From positions 2,404,501-2,468,500 of the forward strand of contig JACJYK010000001.1 in assembly GCA_020636135.1 (NCBI GenBank): a stretch of DNA of 64,000 nt. The letters are read 5' to 3'. The position numbers were made by a program, and so were the translations under genes. The notes beneath the pieces were generated by a model. That model was not told the DNA's origin. It made no database searches and was given only the letters and a program-made list of their open reading frames with translations. Positions 16,893 to 23,925 of this stretch are shown one piece after another. The stretch comes from Lewinellaceae bacterium. GTDB lineage: Bacteria > Bacteroidota > Bacteroidia > Chitinophagales > Saprospiraceae. Positions within the stretch are counted from its first letter, which is position 1, and each line of letters opens with the position of its first letter.

Positions 16893-17561
16893 ATGAAATG
16901 GGCTTACAGTATTCAGCAAAAACTCAAAGCGGCTTTATTGCTTGCCGTCGTTTGTGCCGTTGTCCTCATCACCAACCTTTTGGGCAGGTATCACATGGGG
17001 GAATTGGGCGACTCATTTTCCTCTGTCATCAAAGACCGCTTAGTCGTCGAGAGTTATATCTATATGATTTCTGACCATTTGCATCAAAAAAAATTGGCAC
17101 TTAATACTTACTCTGAGCTTGCGAACCCTGATGTCCGTTCAGAAATCGGTCTTCACAATGAATTCATTAATAAAATGCTTTCACTATATGATAAGACCCT
17201 ACTAACGGAAGAAGAAGCTGTTTATTTAAAGGATTTCAAGGCAAATATCACCGCCTTGCAAGGCCTTGAGTTGCACTTCATGCAATCTCCCCCCGACGAA
17301 GCGGCACAACATGCCGCTGACCTCACCCTGCTAAATGAACAGTTTGATTTAGCATCGGCCAATCTTTTTCGGCTCTCCCAAATACAGGTTAAGGAGGGTA
17401 AAACGCTCAATGACAAATCTCAAAGCATCGTCAACAGTTCTTCTCTGCTCACCAGTTTTGAAATGGCCATGCTCATCTGCATTGCCATCATCTTGCAGAT
17501 AATTGTCTTGGCAAGCCGCCCAGCCATTTCTCGGAAGTGGCAGCAGAGCAACTTAAATTAA
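16893..17561 (+). CDS. 4HB_MCP-like sensor protein without signalling domain
   Basis: A 222-residue protein with an N-terminal helix (about 11-29), a periplasmic all-helical region of about 155 residues (DRLVVESYIYMISDHLHQKK onward) and a second helix near 190-208. This is the four-helix-bundle ligand-binding layout of chemoreceptors, but only 14 residues follow the second helix, so no HAMP, methyl-accepting or kinase domain is present. It lies upstream of a MarR-type regulator in the same direction. The function may be anchoring or partner signalling; this is speculative. Confidence 0.6.
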   Translation: MKWAYSIQQKLKAALLLAVVCAVVLITNLLGRYHMGELGDSFSSVIKDRLVVESYIYMISDHLHQKKLALNTYSELANPDVRSEIGLHNEFINKMLSLYDKTLLTEEEAVYLKDFKANITALQGLELHFMQSPPDEAAQHAADLTLLNEQFDLASANLFRLSQIQVKEGKTLNDKSQSIVNSSSLLTSFEMAMLICIAIILQIIVLASRPAISRKWQQSNLN

Positions 17562-17644
17562 CCTGTTATGTTGGGCTTGGTCGTTATTTCATCGTTGAAA
17601 TGAAAGTTATAATAAAATTGTTGCACCCTTTCATTGGACTACCA

Positions 17645-17658
17645 ATCCTAAAAAGGAT
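17645..17658 (+). promoter_or_regulatory. Palindrome upstream of the MarR gene
   Basis: ATCCT-AAAA-AGGAT is a perfect inverted repeat 29 bp upstream of the MarR start, next to the AT-rich tract TATATTTTTT. Its position suits an autoregulatory operator. Related AGGAT-containing near-palindromes occur at 16174-16186 (TTAGGATTCCTTA) and 16830-16842 (TTAGGATTACTAA), upstream of the thioredoxin-like and 4HB genes. A shared regulator is possible but unproven. Confidence 0.3.
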
Positions 17659-17686
17659 AATATATTTTTTAACATAAATCATTGAG

Positions 17687-18289
17687 ATGAACAATAGCCC
17701 TTTTGACCCGGCAAGGCAAAACGTCAACCTCGCTGCAAAAATCACTTCCGGTCTGGAGAGAATTGCGAGTGTGTTCAGGGTATTGTTATGGGAACACGCT
17801 AAAACTATCGGTCTTAGTCCCATTCAGATGCAGCTAATGATATTTGTGACCTACCATGACGATACTCTGTGCAATGTCAGTCACCTTGCCAAGGAATTTA
17901 ACCTGACCAAACCCACTATTAGTGATGCGCTGAAAGTCCTAATGGAAAAAGGTTTGATAAAAAAAGTCCATTCTGAGGTGGATAAAAGGGCATTTACGGT
18001 AGCATTGACCACAGAAGGCAGGGCGGTGGTAGAAGAAACAGCGATTTTTGCAAGCCCTGTCGAAGCCTCCATCAATAAATTGGGCAAGGCAGAAAAGGAG
18101 CATCTGTTTTTCACCCTAAAAGAATTGATATTCCGGCTCAATAGCTTGGGTGTTATTTCCGTACAAAGAACCTGTTTCGGATGTCTTTATTATGAAAAGA
18201 AAGCGGATAGTCATTTCTGCCGGTTTCTTGGTAAAAAGTTATTAAAAAATGAGCTGCGTCTTGATTGCCCAGAATTTGAGGAGCGATAA
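17687..18289 (+). CDS. MarR family regulator with C-terminal cysteine cluster
   Basis: A 200-residue winged-helix regulator. The HTH lies at about 60-95 (NVSHLAKEFNLTKPTISDAL) and the wing in KKVHSEVDKRAFTVALT. The C-terminal 40 residues carry RTCFGCLYYE, then HFCRFLG, then LDCPEF: four cysteines that could hold a metal or an iron-sulfur centre or act as a redox switch. Such a tail is unusual for a MarR protein. Its place among NO and low-oxygen genes fits a redox-responsive role, which is inference. A palindrome just upstream suggests autoregulation. Confidence 0.85.
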   Translation: MNNSPFDPARQNVNLAAKITSGLERIASVFRVLLWEHAKTIGLSPIQMQLMIFVTYHDDTLCNVSHLAKEFNLTKPTISDALKVLMEKGLIKKVHSEVDKRAFTVALTTEGRAVVEETAIFASPVEASINKLGKAEKEHLFFTLKELIFRLNSLGVISVQRTCFGCLYYEKKADSHFCRFLGKKLLKNELRLDCPEFEER

Positions 18290-18310
18290 AAAGGTGTGTT
18301 CAGTTTTTCA

Positions 18311-18664
18311 TCAGAAAAACAGCACAAAAAGAAAAGTAATCAGTGGAACAATAACATGGAACAAAACCGTAATCAGGTAAAAAGTAATCTTGGTTTTCGT
18401 GGGTTGTTCAGCGATGGTAAGGACGATATTGGTGAAAAATAATAGGATACTAATGCCGACGAAAGCAATGAAACCCGAAAAATAAGACATTGCAAAAATG
18501 CTTATTGGCATTATTGCCGCAGGCAGGCTCATCAAAGGTATAAGATACCAGAGTATCCCTTGATTCTCCTGTGATTTACAAAATTCTGTGTACCTGGCGG
18601 CTATCCCCGTTTGGTTTTTTTTCTGCTTTATTGTTACGTTATTTGAAGCTATTGATTTAACCAT
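18311..18664 (-). CDS. Small membrane protein, unknown
   Basis: A 117-residue protein with a soluble N-terminus of about 40 residues and three hydrophobic segments (about 40-60, 63-84, 95-116). It is divergent from the Crp/Fnr-type gene, and the two share the intergenic region holding the CGGACAAATTTGTCCG palindrome, so both may be under the same control. No family is recognised. Confidence 0.6.
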   Translation of the reverse strand: MVKSIASNNVTIKQKKNQTGIAARYTEFCKSQENQGILWYLIPLMSLPAAIMPISIFAMSYFSGFIAFVGISILLFFTNIVLTIAEQPTKTKITFYLITVLFHVIVPLITFLFVLFF

Positions 18665-18707
18665 TTTTATTATTTTTAAGCTATTATCAATTTTTTTGAC
18701 AAAATTA

Positions 18708-18723
18708 CGGACAAATTTGTCCG
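18708..18723. promoter_or_regulatory. Operator CGGACA-N4-TGTCCG upstream of the Crp/Fnr gene
   Basis: A perfect 16-bp palindrome, CGGACAAATTTGTCCG, in the 89-bp divergent intergenic region. It has the same half-sites and spacing as those in front of the NsrR-like gene and the globin gene. It contains a TTG that could serve as a -33 element, with TATATCATG about 17 bp downstream. The likely binder is the Rrf2/NsrR-like protein encoded at 19820. Confidence 0.6.
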
Positions 18724-18753
18724 ACTTTTTATGACCTATATCATGTCGTAGAA

Positions 18754-19341
18754 ATGATTGATGAAAAAATACTCAAGGATTACGGGGCAGTGGAAAAACG
18801 TCTGGCAAAGGGCGAAACATTGTTTTTGGAAGGTGAAGTGCCAGTGTTCTATTATCAGGTCTTATCAGGCACAATGAAAATGAACAATTACAACAGGAAT
18901 GGGAACGAAACTATACAGGCAATTTTTACAAAGGGTCAAAGTTTTGGAGAACCAGCAATTTTGGGTGACTTCCCCTTCCCAGCAAATGCTGAAGCCGTGG
19001 AAAATACGCATTTAATTTGTCTGGAAAAAGATAGGTTTATCGAAATGCTCCGGGCGCATACTGACATCTGCATTGAGTTACTTCGGGGCATTTCAAAACG
19101 GCTTCAGTTTAAAGCCATGATTGCCAAAGAAATGAGTGGCCACGAAGCAGAGCACCGAATACTGACCCTGTTAAAATACCTTAAATCAAATGCCAAAACT
19201 GATGGTGAGTTTCGGGTGGACATCACCCGCCAAACTAATGCCAGCCTTGTGGGACTACGGGTCGAGACGGTCATTAGGGCAATTGGTGAGCTTAAAAGAA
19301 AAGAGGAGATAAAAGTGCAGAATAGAAAAATATACTTGTGA
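18754..19341 (+). CDS. Crp/Fnr family transcriptional regulator
   Basis: A 195-residue regulator: cyclic-nucleotide-binding-type beta-roll (about 10-115, with GQSFGEPAILGDFPFPANAEA in the phosphate-cassette position) and a C-terminal winged helix near 150-190 (RQTNASLVGLRVETVIRAIG). It lacks the N-terminal cysteines of oxygen-sensing FNR, so it is not an FNR iron-sulfur sensor; it resembles DNR/NnrR or other Crp-like proteins that respond to NO-related signals or have lost the ligand. The cluster context favours control of the respiratory and detoxification genes. Confidence 0.88.
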   Translation: MIDEKILKDYGAVEKRLAKGETLFLEGEVPVFYYQVLSGTMKMNNYNRNGNETIQAIFTKGQSFGEPAILGDFPFPANAEAVENTHLICLEKDRFIEMLRAHTDICIELLRGISKRLQFKAMIAKEMSGHEAEHRILTLLKYLKSNAKTDGEFRVDITRQTNASLVGLRVETVIRAIGELKRKEEIKVQNRKIYL

Positions 19342-19381
19342 ACCGAACTTGTTCTTGCGTATTCATTAAAATAATAAGGAA

Positions 19382-19756
19382 ATGTTAAGAATAACAATCA
19401 AAAGAATATACGAAGCCCCTTCAAAAGAGGATGGCTACCGCATCCTGATTGACCGTGTATGGCCCCGTGGCATTTCAAAAGAGCAGGTAAAACTGGATGA
19501 ATGGAACAAGAATATTGCTCCTTCTACGGAATTACGGAAGTGGTTTGACCATAGAGAGGAGCGGTTCAAGGAATTTGCCCGGCGGTATGAGTCAGAGCTT
19601 TCTGATGCTCAGGAGGATTTAGAGCATATACGTCACATTGCAAAAAACAAAAAGGTTTGCCTTTTGTACGGTGCCAAGGATGAAGAATTCAACCAAGCCG
19701 TTGTTTTACAGCGTATTCTGAAATATAAACAGGTTACAAAAGTCTGTCAGAAATAA
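19382..19756 (+). CDS. DUF488 (YeaO-like) family protein
   Basis: A 124-residue protein with the family signature GYRILIDRVWPRGISKE near residue 18 and the closing VCLLYGAKDEEFNQAVVL near 95. Function is unknown. In many genomes DUF488 genes are found with heme or NO-stress genes. It lies between the Crp-type and the NsrR-like regulators, in the same direction. Confidence 0.85.
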   Translation: MLRITIKRIYEAPSKEDGYRILIDRVWPRGISKEQVKLDEWNKNIAPSTELRKWFDHREERFKEFARRYESELSDAQEDLEHIRHIAKNKKVCLLYGAKDEEFNQAVVLQRILKYKQVTKVCQK

Positions 19757-19762
19757 AAAACA

Positions 19763-19802
19763 CGGACACACTTGTCCGATATGGTGATTACCCCTATCTT
19801 TG
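19763..19802 (+). promoter_or_regulatory. NsrR-like operator overlapping a Bacteroidota promoter
   Basis: CGGACACACTTGTCCG (19763-19778) contains the TTG -33 element (19772-19774). Twenty bases further on lies TATCTTTG (19795-19802), a perfect match to the Bacteroidota TAnnTTTG -7 box. A repressor bound here would block sigma contact, which predicts autorepression of the NsrR-like gene starting at 19820. Confidence 0.7.
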
Positions 19803-19819
19803 CAAAAAAAATTCAGTTC

Positions 19820-20254
19820 ATGTTTTCAAAAGCCTGTGAATATGGAATCCGAGCCAGCGTCCATCTTGCCCGATTGTCCGAAAAGGGGGAACGCAGCAGC
19901 CTAAAGCAAGTCTCCAAAGCGATTGATTCACCAGTTGCTTTTACGGCTAAGGTTTTACAATTGCTGGCCAGGGACGGAATCATCCATTCTGTACATGGGC
20001 CAACTGGAGGGTATGAAATACCGCAGGACAGACTTTCCAAAATTCATTTAAGTGACATCGTGAAAGCCATAGATGGCGACAAAGTGTACAATGGGTGTGG
20101 TCTGGGGCTCAAAAATTGCAATGAAAATAAACCTTGCCCGTTGCACTTTCAATTCAAGGCAATTCGGGATAATTTAAAACAAATGCTCCAAACAACGACC
20201 ATTCAGGATTTAGCGAATGAACTGCACCAGGGTTTGGCATTTTTAAAACGATAA
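19820..20254 (+). CDS. Rrf2 family regulator, NsrR-like (iron-sulfur)
   Basis: A 144-residue winged-helix protein of the Rrf2 family. It opens MFSKACEYGIRASVHLA; a recognition helix lies near 28-48 and the wing motif HGPTGGYEI near 59-67. Three cysteines spaced C93-X6-C100-X5-C106 match the cluster ligands of NsrR/IscR, so it probably carries an iron-sulfur cluster that reacts with NO. ATG 19820 is chosen because it follows the TAnnTTTG promoter by 17 bp and matches family N-termini; an upstream TTG would lie inside the operator. Confidence 0.87.
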   Translation: MFSKACEYGIRASVHLARLSEKGERSSLKQVSKAIDSPVAFTAKVLQLLARDGIIHSVHGPTGGYEIPQDRLSKIHLSDIVKAIDGDKVYNGCGLGLKNCNENKPCPLHFQFKAIRDNLKQMLQTTTIQDLANELHQGLAFLKR

Positions 20255-20272
20255 AATTTTTTGACATTAAAT

Positions 20273-20288
20273 CGGACAATTTAATCCG
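20273..20288. promoter_or_regulatory. Imperfect NsrR-like operator upstream of the globin gene
   Basis: CGGACA-ATTT-AATCCG lies 10 bp upstream of the globin start codon. The left half-site is perfect, the right half-site differs at two positions, and the 4-bp spacing is the same as in the two perfect sites. Confidence 0.5.
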
Positions 20289-20297
20289 ATATTCAAT

Positions 20298-20693
20298 ATG
20301 AAAAAACAAGATGACATAACTGATATTGAGGATATCAAACTACTGGTCAACACTTTTTATGGAAAAGTTCGACAGGATGATTTGCTGGCAGATATTTTTA
20401 ATGGAATCATCCAAGACCGTTGGCCGGCTCATTTGGAAAAGATGTACCGCTTTTGGCAGACTGTTTTGCTGAAGGAGCATACTTATTACGGAAGCCCGTT
20501 CAGCCCACATGCAAAACTCCCCGTGAGTGCCACACATTTCAAGCGATGGAAGTCATTGTTTTTTGAAACGGTAGATGAGCATTTCTCAGGAGAAAAGGCA
20601 GAGGAGGCGAAATGGCGGGCAGAAAAAATGGCGGAAATGTTCCAGTTGAAAATCAATTACTATATAAACAAAGAGGCAAAACCACTTTTATGA
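20298..20693 (+). CDS. Group III truncated hemoglobin
   Basis: A 131-residue 2-on-2 globin. Features are the helix-C/D segment FWQTVLLKEHTYYGSPFSPH, and proximal His80 in THFKRWKSLF, in the family position. Group III globins bind oxygen and NO and in Campylobacter are induced by nitrosative stress. An NsrR-like site lies directly upstream, and the next gene overlaps its stop (ATGA), so they are co-translated. Confidence 0.9.
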   Translation: MKKQDDITDIEDIKLLVNTFYGKVRQDDLLADIFNGIIQDRWPAHLEKMYRFWQTVLLKEHTYYGSPFSPHAKLPVSATHFKRWKSLFFETVDEHFSGEKAEEAKWRAEKMAEMFQLKINYYINKEAKPLL

Positions 20694-21130
20694 GTTTGAT
20701 TACAAAATATCCGGTGGCCATTGCTGCTGTGTTTATCTGGATTGGCTTCGTTGGAGCCATTAGTTTTATGGAGGCATGGCTAAAGTTCCGAGCACCGGGC
20801 ATTACCCTGCCACTCGGACTTGGTATCGGACGTCTGGTGTTTGGTGCACTCAATAAAGTGGAATTGGTTCTATCAATTACAATTGTTCTTAGTATGCTGC
20901 TTTCAGGCATTAAAGGGTTTGAGTGGAAACACATGTTTTTTGTTATTCCTTTTGTGATTGTCATTATTCAGGGCTTATGGTTTTTGCCTGCCCTCGATGT
21001 CCGTGCGGAAATGCACATCCAAGGGCAGGAGGTGTCACATTCCAGCCTTCACTTTTACTATGTGGGAATGGAAGTCGTAAAAATCATCTGCCTGCTTATT
21101 TTCGGAATTAAACTTATAAAACCAATATAG
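20690..21130 (+). CDS. Four-helix membrane protein co-translated with the globin
   Basis: A 146-residue protein with hydrophobic segments at about 7-28, 54-73, 80-100 and 122-142, including PVAIAAVFIWIGFVGAISF at the start. It begins with the ATG of an ATGA overlap with the globin stop. Conserved-looking charged residues (E, K, R) at the helix ends and a HSSLHFYYVGME motif resemble DUF4149-like or copper/heme membrane proteins, but I cannot assign a family. Confidence 0.65.
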   Translation: MSLITKYPVAIAAVFIWIGFVGAISFMEAWLKFRAPGITLPLGLGIGRLVFGALNKVELVLSITIVLSMLLSGIKGFEWKHMFFVIPFVIVIIQGLWFLPALDVRAEMHIQGQEVSHSSLHFYYVGMEVVKIICLLIFGIKLIKPI

Positions 21131-21155
21131 GCGGGCAACCTAAAAAATTAACATT

Positions 21156-21899
21156 ATGATTATTGAAAAAGAAAAAACCATTGGGCAAATAGTAGCCGAT
21201 GACTACCGTACTGCCGCCATTTTTAAATCCTTCGGCATTGATTTTTGTTGCAAGGGCAATCGCACCATTTCAGAAGTATGCAACCAAAAAAATATTTCTG
21301 CGGAAACACTCAGAGAAGCACTTGAAAAAACCATAGCACAGGAAAGATATGGCAGTCCAAACTTTGTCAATTGGGCATTGGATTTACTGGTGGATTATAT
21401 TGAGAAAAAACACCATCGCTATGTACGTGAAAAGATACCCGAACTGAATGCCTACTTGGAAAAACTATGCAAAGTTCATGGGAAAACACATCCCGAACTT
21501 TTTGAAATAAAGGAACTTTTCAAAGCTTCCGCAAACGAACTTTTCTCCCACATGCACAAAGAAGAAAGAATACTCTTTCCTGCTATTCGGGCAATGTCGG
21601 AAGCTGAAATGAATGGTAGACTGAACATCCAACGCCCCCCTTTCGGGACGGTAGGAAACCCTATCAACATGATGATGCTCGAACACGAAACGGAAGGAGA
21701 GCGCTTCAGGAGAATCGCCGCTCTGACTGATGGGTACTCACCGCCTGCGGATGCCTGCACCACTTATAGGGTAACCTTTGCGTTACTTGAGGAATTTGAG
21801 GAAGACCTGCATCAGCACATCCATTTAGAGAACAATATCCTATTTCCAAAAGCGATACTGCTGGAAAAAGAATTATCGAACATGGAAAACAGCAACTAA
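21156..21899 (+). CDS. ric: Iron-sulfur cluster repair di-iron protein (RIC/YtfE/ScdA)
   Basis: A 247-residue protein. The N-terminal ScdA_N domain (about 5-45) has TIGQIVADDYRTAAIF and the DFCCKGNRT motif; the hemerythrin-like domain (about 75-240) provides histidines in KHHRYV, HGKTHPE, FSHMHKEERILFP, MLEHETEGE and DLHQHIHLENNILFP for the di-iron centre. RIC proteins repair iron-sulfur clusters damaged by NO or peroxide. It is in the NsrR-like regulon neighbourhood and in the same direction as the globin. Confidence 0.95.
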   Translation: MIIEKEKTIGQIVADDYRTAAIFKSFGIDFCCKGNRTISEVCNQKNISAETLREALEKTIAQERYGSPNFVNWALDLLVDYIEKKHHRYVREKIPELNAYLEKLCKVHGKTHPELFEIKELFKASANELFSHMHKEERILFPAIRAMSEAEMNGRLNIQRPPFGTVGNPINMMMLEHETEGERFRRIAALTDGYSPPADACTTYRVTFALLEEFEEDLHQHIHLENNILFPKAILLEKELSNMENSN

Positions 21900-21974
21900 T
21901 GCGAGTTTTTGTCCACCGTGTTCCTGTCCATAATCATTCATTGTACAGGAACCTGGCTATAAAATTACAGTATT

Positions 21975-22271
21975 ATGAAAACGATGGAAAAGCCACAACT
22001 TATCCCCCTATATTTTGGAGAGCAATTCATAGTATTGGAAGTAACCGGAAATGCGGAAGTAAATATGCCACTCCATTATTGTACCAGCGAAACTGTTGTA
22101 ACCATTCAAAAAGGACGGGCCATTCTGATTATTGATGAGGCAGAAAAAGAATTGGCGACCGGAATGAGCGTGCTGCTTCCTGCAAGGAAGGAACATTCCT
22201 TGAAGATAATTGAATCATTGAAAGCACAGGTGGTGATGGCAAAGGATGCCACCATTGAATTTGAATCATAA
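21975..22271 (+). CDS. Cupin domain protein
   Basis: A 98-residue single cupin: MPLHYCTSETVVTIQKGRA (first metal-binding strand pair with one His) and TGMSVLLPARKEHSLKI (second motif). The start is ATG 21975. The metal-ligand set looks reduced compared with enzymes, so a sensor or binding role is likelier than catalysis. It follows RIC at about 75 bp in the same direction. Confidence 0.75.
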   Translation: MKTMEKPQLIPLYFGEQFIVLEVTGNAEVNMPLHYCTSETVVTIQKGRAILIIDEAEKELATGMSVLLPARKEHSLKIIESLKAQVVMAKDATIEFES

Positions 22272-22291
22272 ACAACTTAAAAATTTGTAGC

Positions 22292-22609
22292 ATGCATTCC
22301 TACGATACCGTAAGCGAAGCGATGAACAACCTACGAAAAAGAGGCTATACACACGATTTCGCCATTTATGCCGAAAAGGAATGCCTTGTCTGCGGGGAAA
22401 CCGCTCTAAATCTTTCACCAGAAGAGTTTTATATTGATGAGTTTTATCGTTTTGAAGGTGATTCTGACCCCGGTGATGAAATGGTCGTGTATGCCATATC
22501 ATCTGAAAAATACGGGTTGAAAGGGATTGTGGTAAATGCTTTCGGCACTTATGCCGATAGTAATGTCTCCAAAATCGTGAAACACTTGCACCGGCATTTA
22601 TCAATTTAA
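22292..22609 (+). CDS. Conserved Bacteroidota protein, often labelled phosphoribosylpyrophosphate synthetase-like
   Basis: A 105-residue acidic protein beginning MHSYDTVSEAMNNLRKRGY with THDFAIYAEKECLVC and DEFYRFEGDSDPGDEMVVYAI. Small proteins of this pattern are widespread in Bacteroidota and are commonly given the name of a PRPP synthetase without having its PRPP or ATP loop. I see no catalytic motif here and regard the function as unknown. It lies in the RIC-hemerythrin gene run. Confidence 0.6.
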   Translation: MHSYDTVSEAMNNLRKRGYTHDFAIYAEKECLVCGETALNLSPEEFYIDEFYRFEGDSDPGDEMVVYAISSEKYGLKGIVVNAFGTYADSNVSKIVKHLHRHLSI

Positions 22610-22622
22610 TGTATCACAAACT

Positions 22623-22934
22623 ATGGATTTTATTAGCGCTTTGGTCAACTTTTTTAAAAAAACACCAGAACAAACAAAAGGGAAAAGTCCCGAAGGGGTG
22701 TGTCCTATTTGTTGGGGATATAATGAATATGACGGGAAAATCCGAAAAGTATATAAGGATAAGCAAGTTGACGTCAATAATCACAAAGACAGCTACATGC
22801 TGGTACAAGAATTTGTAGTGAACCATATTGACGGCATCAGCCTAAAAGAGGGAGAATGGACAAGTTGTCCGACCTGTGGGACTAAACATGAGAAAAAACA
22901 TTCAAAAAGAAATGGAAAACAAAAAATCTGCTAA
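22623..22934 (+). CDS. Small zinc-ribbon-like protein
   Basis: A 103-residue protein with CPICWGY near residue 27 and CPTCGTKHEKKH near 82. The two CxxC pairs probably bind one zinc. A basic tail follows. No family is recognised. Its 3' end overlaps the beginning of the hemerythrin gene by 23 nt, so they are likely co-translated. Confidence 0.6.
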   Translation: MDFISALVNFFKKTPEQTKGKSPEGVCPICWGYNEYDGKIRKVYKDKQVDVNNHKDSYMLVQEFVVNHIDGISLKEGEWTSCPTCGTKHEKKHSKRNGKQKIC

Positions 22935-23400
22935 ACCGATAAAAAGACATACTGCCCTGCAACCTTTAAGCCGTGAACACCATCACGGCTTATTGTTGTC
23001 TTGGAAAATACGAGAGGGTTTGAAGTGGAACATCGAGCCTGCGAGAATCAAAAAATACACGGACTGGTTTTGGGAAAACCACCTGCAACACCATTTTGCA
23101 TTTGAGGAAAAACACATATACCCCATTCTCGGCAACAGCGATAAAATGGTGAAGCGGGCAAAGAAAGAGCATGGCAGGTTGAGGCGATTGTTCACTTCTC
23201 CGAAGCAGCCGGTTGAAGTTAACTTATCACTAATTGAAGAAGAGCTCGTCGCCCATATCCGTTTTGAGGAAAGGGTACTGTTCAATGAAATCCAGAAAAT
23301 AGCCGATGAGAAGCAATTGGCATTATTGGAAAACTGTCACCAACAGTTGTCAAACCCCGAAGCCTGGGAAGACGAATTTTGGGTGAAAAATAAGAATTGA
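22912..23400 (+). CDS. Hemerythrin-domain protein
   Basis: A 162-residue hemerythrin HHE-type protein. Putative di-iron ligands are in SREHHHGLLL, ENHLQHHFAFEEKHIYP, KEHGRLRR and HIRFEERVLFNEI. Such proteins bind oxygen or NO or sense them. The ATG at 22912 is preferred, although in-frame ATGs at 22876 and 22888 exist inside the previous gene. It sits between RIC and the oxidase genes. Confidence 0.85.
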   Translation: MENKKSAKPIKRHTALQPLSREHHHGLLLSWKIREGLKWNIEPARIKKYTDWFWENHLQHHFAFEEKHIYPILGNSDKMVKRAKKEHGRLRRLFTSPKQPVEVNLSLIEEELVAHIRFEERVLFNEIQKIADEKQLALLENCHQQLSNPEAWEDEFWVKNKN

Positions 23401-23405
23401 TTTTT

Positions 23406-23894
23406 ATGAAAACTGTATTTTATTTTCTGCTCATATTTCTCTTTTCAATTTTAGGTTGCGAAAACAAACCTAAAGAGGAAACAGTCTTATTGGAACTGTT
23501 CCAAAAGGAAAAAGCCCTGAACTGCCAATTGGCAGCCATGAAGGACAGTATCACTACCGAGTGGGACAATATCAATTATCTATTAGAAGAAAACCTTCCT
23601 GCGGAAATGCCCTCAGAGGAAAAAACGAATATGCTCAAAGTTCGGAATGCCAGCCTTATCCGAATGTTCCAATCTTTTGACAAAGTGGATGAAGGCGTAA
23701 AAATGGCTTTAAATAAAACCGAACAATTGGACATGAAAATGACCAAACGGATAACTGTCCTAAAAAAAGAGGCTCAAAAAATAGAATCAGAAATAATAGT
23801 GCTTTTTCAAAAAATAAATGAAGCATCGGGCGCTGATGAGCTTGCCCGAATTAAGGGCATACATCAATCTTTACTTTCAGAAAACTGCAAGTGA
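23406..23894 (+). CDS. Lipoprotein with helical domain, unknown
   Basis: A 162-residue lipoprotein: MKTVFYFLLIFLF then lipobox SILGC, with the modified Cys near residue 18. The rest is charged and helical (heptad-like Leu/Ile patterns in 30-150), without a recognised domain. ATG 23406 opens the signal peptide. It precedes the cbb3-like oxidase by 31 bp and may be an accessory factor for that complex; that is inference from position. Confidence 0.6.
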   Translation: MKTVFYFLLIFLFSILGCENKPKEETVLLELFQKEKALNCQLAAMKDSITTEWDNINYLLEENLPAEMPSEEKTNMLKVRNASLIRMFQSFDKVDEGVKMALNKTEQLDMKMTKRITVLKKEAQKIESEIIVLFQKINEASGADELARIKGIHQSLLSENCK

Positions 23895-23925
23895 CAGATT
23901 AGGATTGATTGAGGGCTTTAAAATT

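Noticed and set aside
22858..22870. GGACAAGTTGTCC inside the zinc-ribbon gene, resembling the NsrR-like operator.
   Set aside because: Half-sites are 3 rather than 4 bases apart and it lies inside a coding frame far from a promoter box.
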